Source: Betaproteobacteria bacterium HGW-Betaproteobacteria-18 (GTDB taxonomy: Bacteria; Pseudomonadota; Gammaproteobacteria; Burkholderiales; Burkholderiaceae_C). Taken from it: a stretch of DNA of 32,060 nt. Both the position numbers and the translations under genes were made by a program. Below are positions 26,374 to 32,060 of the stretch, in pieces. Positions within the stretch are counted from its first letter, which is position 1. Each line of letters begins with the position of its first letter. Under the pieces are notes generated by a model, which made no database searches, was not told the DNA's origin, and saw only the letters and a list, made by a program, of their open reading frames with translations. The stretch lies in the NCBI GenBank assembly GCA_002842265.1, contig PHCO01000011.1:1-32060 (forward strand), written 5' to 3'.

Positions 26374-27255
26374 CTACGCCCGTGCCGTGATCGGGCTGGG
26401 TGCACGTTGAATACGCTCGGCCAGCAGCGTCCAAACGGGGGTGAGTGCAGCTGGCAGGGTGGGCAGGGCGCCGAGTTCGATGCGGCTCTCGGCCGGGCTG
26501 TGAAAGTCGCTGCCTCGGGATGCGGCCAAGCCAAATTCAAGCGCGGTCTCGGTATAACTCACGCATTCAGCCGCTGAGTGGCTACCAGTGACCACTTCCA
26601 CGCCGCGGCCGCCGAGGCCCTTGAATTCGGTGAACAGCGCCAGCTCTTCGTTGGCGCTGAATTTGTAGCGCGCCGGGTGCGCGATGATGGCCATGCCACC
26701 GGCCTGGGTGATCCAGCGCACCGCGTCTTTCAGGTTGGCCCAGCGGTGCGCGACAAAGCCGGGTTTGCCTTCGGTGAGGAATTTCCGAAACACCTCGTAG
26801 GTGTCTTTGCAGATGCCGGTTTCCACCAGAAAGCGGGCAAAGTGGGTGCGCGAGATCAGCTCGGGGTTGCCGGCGTATTTCAGCGCGCCCTCGAAGGCGC
26901 CCTGGATGCCGACGCGTGCCAGGTCGGCGGCCATTTCCTGGGCGCGTTGCGAGCGGCCACCCCGGGTTTGCTGCAAGCCGGCTTCCAGTGGCCCGTTGTC
27001 GGCATCAAAACCCAGCCCGACGATGTGCACGGTTTGCTGCAGGAAAGAGACCGAGATTTCAACCCCGGTCAGGTAGTCCAGCCCACAAGCGGCAGCCGCG
27101 GTGGCGGCACGGGCCTGGCCACCAATCTCGTCATGGTCGGTCAGCGACCACAGTTCCACGCCCTGGGCCTTGGCGCGCGCGGCCAGTTCTTCAGGCGTCA
27201 GGGTGCCGTCGGAAACAACGGAATGGCAATGCAGGTCGGCGTTAAGGGTGTTCAT
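26374..27255 (-). CDS. PHP-domain phosphoesterase (3',5'-nucleoside bisphosphate phosphatase / RNase AM-like)
   Basis: Metal-dependent phosphoesterase of 293 aa with PHP motifs: DLHCHSVVSDGTLTPEE, LTDHDEIGG, GVEISVSF, AIIAHPARYK and RGSDFHSPAE. Characterised relatives remove the 3'-phosphate from 3',5'-nucleoside bisphosphates such as pAp, and the E. coli homologue Rnm (YciV) trims RNA 5' ends. The ATG at 27255 (MNTLNADLHCH) is chosen; the ORF track's 27582 start reads through the recJ 3' end. It lies 13 bases after recJ. Confidence 0.92.
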   Translation of the reverse strand: MNTLNADLHCHSVVSDGTLTPEELAARAKAQGVELWSLTDHDEIGGQARAATAAAACGLDYLTGVEISVSFLQQTVHIVGLGFDADNGPLEAGLQQTRGGRSQRAQEMAADLARVGIQGAFEGALKYAGNPELISRTHFARFLVETGICKDTYEVFRKFLTEGKPGFVAHRWANLKDAVRWITQAGGMAIIAHPARYKFSANEELALFTEFKGLGGRGVEVVTGSHSAAECVSYTETALEFGLAASRGSDFHSPAESRIELGALPTLPAALTPVWTLLAERIQRAPSPITARA

Positions 27256-27268
27256 AGCGTGACGGATT

Positions 27269-29005
27269 TTAGGGCTGGGCGGGTAATTCGGCCGCTTCCA
27301 CCAGAAATCGCACCCGACGCTCGCCGCGCCAGCTGTCCACATCGAGCCGGAACGCCAGCTTGACGCGCGCGGGCAGCGGCTCGGTGTGGCCGAACCAGAT
27401 GCCGTCGACCGGCTCGCCGCGGTGTTTGAGCTTGAGCGACAGGTGTTTTTCGGCCACCAGGCGCTGCGACACCACGTCGAGCTCTTCGCTGAAGGTGGGC
27501 GCGGCAAAGCCCTGGCCCCAGACCTCGTGGTGCAGCGTGTCCACCAGGTCCGGGCGCCGGTATTCGGGCTTGAGCGCGCCATCGGTGTCGAGACGGCGCG
27601 TCAGCGTGGCGGCATCCAGCCACTCATGGGCGACCTCACTCAAGCCCTGTTCAAACGTGTCCAGCTGATCTTCGTTCAACGTGCAGCCGGCCGCCATGGC
27701 GTGGCCGCCAAAGCGCAGCAGCACGCCGGGGTGGCGCTTGGCCACCAGGTCGAGCGCGTCGCGCAGGTGAAAGCCCGCAATGGAGCGGCCCGAGCCTTTG
27801 AGTTCATGACCGTGGCCGCTGGCGCCACTGCTGGCAAAAACGAAGGTGGGGCGGTGAAACTTGTCCTTCAGGCGCGCCGCCACGATGCCGACCACGCCTT
27901 CGTGAAACCCGGCATCGAACACGCAAATGGCCGGTGGCGCTTCTGCTGCATCTTCAAACAGCGACTCGGCCACGAGCAGCGCCTGCTCGCGCATGCCGCC
28001 TTCGATGTCGCGGCGCTCGCGGTTGATGGCATCAAGTGTTTTGGCCAGTTCCTGCGCGCGAGCGGCATCGTCGGTGAGCAGGCATTCAATGCCCAGGCGC
28101 ATGTCGCTCAGGCGCCCCGCAGCGTTGATGCGCGGCCCCAGCGCAAAGCCAAAGTCAAAGGTGGTGGCGCTTTTGGCTTCACGCGAGGCGGCCACGAACA
28201 GGGCCGCCAGGCCGGCGGGCAGGGCCAGGGCGCGCACGCGTTTGAGCCCTTGCGCCACGAGGCGGCGGTTGTTGGTGTCGAGCTTGACCACGTCGGCCAC
28301 CGTGCCCAGGGCGACAAGCGGCAGCAGGGCGTCCAATTTGGGCTGGTTTTGCGCGGTGAATAGGCCGCGCTGGCGTAGTTCGGCGCGCAGCGCCAGCAGC
28401 ACGTAAAACATCACGCCGACGCCGGCGATGGACTTGCTCTCGAAGCCGCAGCCGGGCTGGTTCGGGTTGACGATCACGTCGGCGTCGGGCAGTTCAACCT
28501 GGCCAGCGCGCATGGCGGGCAGGTGGTGGTCGGTCACCAGCACCTGCAGGCCCAGCGCGCGGGCCGCCGCCACGCCGTCGAAGCTGGCAATGCCGTTGTC
28601 GACGGTGATCAGAACATCCGCGCCGCTGGCCTTGACGCGCGCGGAAATCGGCGGCGTCAGGCCGTAGCCGTCCTGTACCCGGTCGGGCACGATGTAGTCC
28701 ACCTGTTTGGCGCCCAACAGGCGCAGGCCGCGCAGGCCGACGGCGCAGGCGGTGGCGCCGTCGCAGTCGTAGTCGGCCACGATGCAAAGCTTTTTGTCCG
28801 ACTGGATGGCATCGGCCAGCAAGCGCGCCGCTTCAAGCGTGCCTTTCATGCTGGCGGGTGGCAGCAGCTTGGCCAGGGCGTCATCGAGTTCCAGCGCGCT
28901 TTGCACGCCACGCGCGGCATACAGTTGCGCCAGCAGCGGGTGAATGCCGGCTTGCTCCAGCGCCCAGACGGTTCTGGGGGGCGCATCTCGCACGATGATT
29001 TTCAT
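27269..29005 (-). CDS. recJ: single-stranded-DNA-specific exonuclease RecJ
   Basis: 5'-3' ssDNA exonuclease of recombination and mismatch/base-excision repair, 578 aa (E. coli 577). DHH-phosphoesterase motifs are CIVADYDCDGATA, ITVDNGIASF, VLVTDHHLPA and VNPNQPGC. The DHHA1 part has FGGHAMAAGCTL, followed by the OB-fold region ending in RVRFLVEAAELP. The ATG at 29005 overlaps the upstream stop as ATGA, showing translational coupling with the RpfE-type gene. Confidence 0.97.
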   Translation of the reverse strand: MKIIVRDAPPRTVWALEQAGIHPLLAQLYAARGVQSALELDDALAKLLPPASMKGTLEAARLLADAIQSDKKLCIVADYDCDGATACAVGLRGLRLLGAKQVDYIVPDRVQDGYGLTPPISARVKASGADVLITVDNGIASFDGVAAARALGLQVLVTDHHLPAMRAGQVELPDADVIVNPNQPGCGFESKSIAGVGVMFYVLLALRAELRQRGLFTAQNQPKLDALLPLVALGTVADVVKLDTNNRRLVAQGLKRVRALALPAGLAALFVAASREAKSATTFDFGFALGPRINAAGRLSDMRLGIECLLTDDAARAQELAKTLDAINRERRDIEGGMREQALLVAESLFEDAAEAPPAICVFDAGFHEGVVGIVAARLKDKFHRPTFVFASSGASGHGHELKGSGRSIAGFHLRDALDLVAKRHPGVLLRFGGHAMAAGCTLNEDQLDTFEQGLSEVAHEWLDAATLTRRLDTDGALKPEYRRPDLVDTLHHEVWGQGFAAPTFSEELDVVSQRLVAEKHLSLKLKHRGEPVDGIWFGHTEPLPARVKLAFRLDVDSWRGERRVRFLVEAAELPAQP

Positions 29006-29949
29006 AGCTGCTCAAGTTTGCTTTGTGGAGGCGCAGAGCCAAAAAGATGCTTGATTTTTTGCATCAAGGCTTGTGGCTGTGTCAACCAGGTCTGGGCGTG
29101 GCGTTCGCCGCACAGGGTGAGCTGGACCGCTTCGCCGCGGGTCTGTGCATCGAGCAGTTGCCTGACTTGGGTTGCGTCGAGTGTTTGCCAGGCGCTGGCC
29201 CAGGTGGCCCAGTCTTCCTGCAGGGCGGTCTCGCGCAGCGTCGCGACCACGCTGGGCGGCAATGGATGGCGGACTGGGTCCGCCATGGCAGGCAAAGTCC
29301 CCGTGCCGCTGAGCCAGATGGCGTTGACCGGCAAAGCGCCACGTTGCGCTCTGGCATCGTTGAGCGGGTGGGTGTAGAGCAGCATTTGCACTTCGCTCAT
29401 CAGCCGGATCAGGCTGCCGGCCTGTGCCGCTGTCGGCATCCAGTGAGTCAAATTTCGTCCGAGCACCCGGTCGGGCGAGGCACTGGGCAGGCCGTCGAAG
29501 ACAGCGCCATGCGCCAGCCAGCGCCCTGGCTCGCCTGCGTAAAGCGTGATGCCATCCTCGGCAAAAAAGGGCTGCATGGTCGCGAACAAGCCGTCAGATT
29601 CGGCGGCGCTGAGCTCGCGCATGGGCAACTGGCGCAGCGTGACCTCGTGCATGCTGGCCTGCCAGCGGCACAGCGTCACAAAAGCCCAGGCGCCTCCCAG
29701 GCGAGCCAGTTCGGGGTGTTTGCCGGCCTGCAGCGCCGCCCAGGGAATCTGCCCGTCGGTGACTGTCAGCCCCAAGGCGCGGGCCATCGCGCGCTCGTGC
29801 GGCGGCGACCAGCTCAGTTCGTCGCCCACGTCCGGCGTTTGCGCGCTCAGGCGGCTCAACAGTTTTTGCAGGTTTGGCAGTTTCAGCGTGGCCAGAGCGG
29901 CCTGACAGCCTTCGGCATGACTGGCGGCGTAGGGAATCAGCAGGTGCAT
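29002..29949 (-). CDS. RpfE-type protein (phosphoglycerate-mutase-like annotation), function unknown
   Basis: Protein of 315 aa with the pattern I associate with betaproteobacterial 'regulatory protein RpfE-type' genes adjacent to recJ. Features are an N-terminus MHLLIPYAASHAEGC, WSPPHERAMARALGL, LPMRELSAAESDGLFATMQPFF, NLTHWMPTAAQAGSLIRLMSEVQMLLYTHPLN and NAIWLSGTGTLP. No catalytic motif stands out and no signal peptide or membrane helices are seen. The assignment rests on recalled family resemblance and its overlap with recJ, as in the Xanthomonas rpf region. It is divergent from lolC, 148 bases apart. Confidence 0.65.
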   Translation of the reverse strand: MHLLIPYAASHAEGCQAALATLKLPNLQKLLSRLSAQTPDVGDELSWSPPHERAMARALGLTVTDGQIPWAALQAGKHPELARLGGAWAFVTLCRWQASMHEVTLRQLPMRELSAAESDGLFATMQPFFAEDGITLYAGEPGRWLAHGAVFDGLPSASPDRVLGRNLTHWMPTAAQAGSLIRLMSEVQMLLYTHPLNDARAQRGALPVNAIWLSGTGTLPAMADPVRHPLPPSVVATLRETALQEDWATWASAWQTLDATQVRQLLDAQTRGEAVQLTLCGERHAQTWLTQPQALMQKIKHLFGSAPPQSKLEQL

Positions 29950-30097
29950 GGGGTCAGGATCAGGTCGGCAGTAGTCGATGGGGTTTGGGCTTCGGGCGCG
30001 CCATGGTGCTTTTCTCGCAAACGATTCAAGCCTTGATTATGCGGGAGACAGCTTGCCCGAGCCGGACCGGGTTTTGCTGCAATGCCACAATGCGGGC

Positions 30098-31354
30098 ATG
30101 CAACTCCCCTATGAACTCATCCTTGGCTGGCGCTACACGCGGGCCGGTCGCGCCACCCGGCGCAACGGCTTTATCTCGTTCATTTCGGGCGTGTCGATGC
30201 TGGGTATCGCGCTCGGTGTGGCGGCGCTGATCATCGTGCTGAGCGTGATGAACGGCTTTCAGAAAGAGGTGCGCGATCGCATGTTGGGCGTGGTCTCGCA
30301 CATCGAAATTTTGGCTCCCAACGGCGAGGCCTTGCCCGATGTGGCGCGCACGCTGACGCAGGTCCGATCCAACCCGGCTGTGGTTGGTGCTGCGCCTTTC
30401 ATCGCAACCCAGGCCTTGCTGGCCAGGGGTGAAGACATGAAAGGCACCATGGTGCGTGGCATCGACCCGGCGCGCGAGGGCGAGGTGACCGAGCTGGCGC
30501 TGGAACTTAAAAACTCGGGACTGAACCGGCTCGTTCCCGGCGAGTTCGGCGTGGTGCTGGGCGCCGAACTGGCGCGCAGCCTGGGTGTGATTTCCGGCGA
30601 CAAGGTGACGCTGGTCGCACCCAGCGGCCAGGTGACTCCGGCAGGCGTGGTGCCGCGCCTGAAGCAGATGACGGTGGTTGGCACCTTTGATTCCGGCCAT
30701 TTTGAATACGACTCGGGCCTGGTGCTGATACACATCGAGGACGCGGCGCGCATCTTCCGGCTGGAAGGCCCGAGCGGCGTGCGCGTCAAGCTGCGCGACC
30801 TGCACCAGGCCCGCGAAGTGGCCGCGCAACTGGCCACCACGCTGACCGACAAGCTGCTGATTCGCGACTGGACGCGGCAGAACCGCACCTGGTTTGCCGC
30901 GGTTCAGCTTGAAAAACGCATGATGTTCATCATCCTCACGCTGATCGTGGCGGTGGCGGCGTTCAACCTGGTGAGCACGCTGGTGATGACGGTGACCGAC
31001 AAGCGCGCCGACATTGCCATATTGCGCACGCTCGGTGCCAGCCCGGGCTCCATCATGGGCATTTTTGTGGTGCAGGGCGCCATGGTGGGCGTGATCGGCA
31101 CGCTCGCCGGGCTGGCGCTGGGCCTGGGTGTGGCGTTGAACATCGACGTGATCGTGCCGGCACTGGAGCGCTTGCTGGATGCCAGCTTTTTGCCGCGCGA
31201 CATTTACCTCATCAGCCGCATGCCGAGCGACCCGCAGCAGGGTGACATCCTGCCGATCACCCTGATTTCCCTGGTGCTGGCGTTTGTCGCCACGCTGTAC
31301 CCGAGCTGGCGCGCCAGTCGCGTCAACCCGGCGGAGGCGTTGCGCTATGAATGA
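30098..31354 (+). CDS. lolC: lipoprotein-releasing ABC transporter permease LolC/E
   Basis: Inner-membrane subunit of the Lol system that extracts outer-membrane lipoproteins for LolA, 418 aa. The N-terminal MacB-type core is [54 protein letters not shown] periplasmic domain is followed by three C-terminal helices ([58 protein letters not shown]), ending in [17 protein letters not shown]. The start is the ATG at 30098 ([10 protein letters not shown]); the track's 29978 lies in the intergenic region. The last codons overlap the lolD start. A single LolC/E-like gene is typical outside enterics. Confidence 0.95.
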   Translation: MQLPYELILGWRYTRAGRATRRNGFISFISGVSMLGIALGVAALIIVLSVMNGFQKEVRDRMLGVVSHIEILAPNGEALPDVARTLTQVRSNPAVVGAAPFIATQALLARGEDMKGTMVRGIDPAREGEVTELALELKNSGLNRLVPGEFGVVLGAELARSLGVISGDKVTLVAPSGQVTPAGVVPRLKQMTVVGTFDSGHFEYDSGLVLIHIEDAARIFRLEGPSGVRVKLRDLHQAREVAAQLATTLTDKLLIRDWTRQNRTWFAAVQLEKRMMFIILTLIVAVAAFNLVSTLVMTVTDKRADIAILRTLGASPGSIMGIFVVQGAMVGVIGTLAGLALGLGVALNIDVIVPALERLLDASFLPRDIYLISRMPSDPQQGDILPITLISLVLAFVATLYPSWRASRVNPAEALRYE

Positions 31355-32060
31355 TATGACCCCCACGCTTGCCGCTTCGCGTGCTGCGCTGCCCCCCGAG
31401 GGGGCGCGTTTCGCCTTGGGGCGGCCCGGCGGCGAAACATCCGAACTAGGAAAGCTGGTGCTGAGCGCGCGCGGGCTCACCAAACGATTCACGGAGGGAC
31501 GGCTGGATGTGACCGTGTTGCAGGGCGTGGATATGGACGTGTATGCCGGTGACACGCTGGCCATCGTGGGCGCCTCGGGCTCTGGCAAAAGCACCCTGCT
31601 GCATTTGCTGGGCGGGCTGGATGCGCCGACCAGCGGTTCGGTCATGCTGCTGGGGCAGGATCTGGCCCATCAGAGCGCCGCCGCCCAGGGACGCCTGCGC
31701 AACCAGCACCTGGGCTTTGTCTATCAGTTCCACCATTTGCTGCCTGAATTCAGTGCGCTCGACAATGTCGCCATGCCACTGTGGATCAGGCGCATGGCGC
31801 ATGCCGACGCGGCACAGGTGGCGGCAAAAATGCTGGCCAGTGTGGGTCTGGAGGGCCGCTTGCAGCATCGCCCGTCCGAACTCTCCGGCGGTGAGCGCCA
31901 GCGCGTGGCCATTGCCCGCGCTCTGGTGACCCAGCCCGCCTGCGTGCTGGCCGATGAACCCACAGGCAACCTGGACCGCAACACCGCCCAGGGCGTGTTC
32001 GACCTGATGCTGGAATTGGCCCGCACGCAAGGCACCGCGTTTGTGGTGGTCACGCACGAC
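31347..32060 (+). CDS. lolD: lipoprotein-releasing ABC transporter ATPase LolD (3' end outside window)
   Basis: ATPase energising LolC/E. The open frame from ATG 31347 to the window edge (238 codons) is missing from the track because no stop is reached. Motifs are Walker [11 protein letters not shown]-loop [21 protein letters not shown], signature [10 protein letters not shown], Walker [13 protein letters not shown], and the H-loop VTHD at the very end. The first ~37 codons ([20 protein letters not shown]...) are not LolD-like and are encoded by a GC-rich palindromic element. A GTG at 31458 ([11 protein letters not shown]) has AGGA six bases upstream and would give the family-typical N-terminus, so the true start is ambiguous. 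Confidence 0.94.
   Translation, partial: MNDMTPTLAASRAALPPEGARFALGRPGGETSELGKLVLSARGLTKRFTEGRLDVTVLQGVDMDVYAGDTLAIVGASGSGKSTLLHLLGGLDAPTSGSVMLLGQDLAHQSAAAQGRLRNQHLGFVYQFHHLLPEFSALDNVAMPLWIRRMAHADAAQVAAKMLASVGLEGRLQHRPSELSGGERQRVAIARALVTQPACVLADEPTGNLDRNTAQGVFDLMLELARTQGTAFVVVTHD
31368..31436. repeat. GC-rich palindromic intergenic-type repeat at the lolC/lolD junction
   Basis: GCCCCC-CGA-GGGGGC (31391-31405) is a perfect 6-bp inverted repeat, followed by GCCTTGGGGCGGCCCGGCGGC. From memory, similar CCCCCCGAGGGGGC...TTGGGGCGGCCCGGCG stretches recur between genes in Comamonadaceae genomes. No second copy exists in this window, so the repeat status rests on recollection. Outer limits are approximate. 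Confidence 0.55.

Noticed and set aside
27256-27582. N-terminal extension of the PHP phosphoesterase frame
   Set aside because: It overlaps the recJ 3' end out of frame; the PHP domain begins directly after the ATG at 27255.
30026-31645. 539-aa ORF on the - strand opposite lolC/lolD
   Set aside because: Shadow of lolC and the lolD start; His/Arg/Gln-rich translation typical of antisense frames.

Overview
The window looks like chromosomal DNA of a betaproteobacterium, most likely a Comamonadaceae member (Rhodoferax/Polaromonas-like). I infer this from recalled protein similarity and gene order, not from a search. Supporting signs are the GC-rich coding style, a glnA-ntrB-ntrC cluster, a fused MaoC-phosphotransacetylase followed by ackA, an RpfE-type gene next to recJ, and TrpRS with a C-terminal extension. 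Coding density is very high and no gap exceeds 300 bases.

Layout. 1-1728 (-): 5' two thirds of gyrA, cut by the window edge inside the GyrA-box. 1978-2637 (+): OmpA-family protein with an Ala-Pro linker, closed by a strong terminator. 2882-8055 (+): MaoC-Pta fusion, ackA, rsuA-like pseudouridine synthase, EI24 membrane protein and a CinA-like molybdopterin-binding protein. 8056-13026 (+): nitrogen cluster with glnA behind a sigma-54/NtrC promoter region, a small secreted protein, ntrB and ntrC. 13035-16069 (-): thyA, an EamA transporter, folA and xthA, tightly packed and partly overlapping. 16125-22696 (-): an accessory five-gene restriction-modification-like operon. 22719-29949 (-): housekeeping run of rpfE-like, recJ, PHP phosphatase, EamA transporter, yciO, M50 protease, trpS and tRNA-Ser(CGA). 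30098-32060 (+): lolC and the start of lolD.

The most interesting part is the accessory operon. In transcription order it encodes a 221-aa SAM-fold protein with motif I but no recognisable NPPY motif, an ORF6N-domain protein, a full Eco57I-like N6-adenine methylase with NPPY and a possible zinc site, a class II Fic protein with a winged-helix tail, and a GIY-YIG nuclease fused to an SF2 helicase. This resembles a type III (Mod/Res) system, but with an N-terminal GIY-YIG nuclease on the helicase subunit and two regulator-like genes inside the operon. It begins only 22 nt after the 3' end of tRNA-Ser, suggesting an insertion point, although no integrase or att repeat is visible. Two of its genes carry regular DNA repeats: three near-palindromes exactly 42 bp apart inside the ORF6N gene, and four 12-bp repeats inside fic.

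How the genes work together: Pta and AckA interconvert acyl-CoA, acyl-phosphate and acyl acids. GlnA is probably controlled by the NtrB/NtrC pair encoded just downstream. ThyA and FolA form the thymidylate/dihydrofolate cycle. LolC and LolD belong to the lipoprotein-release transporter.
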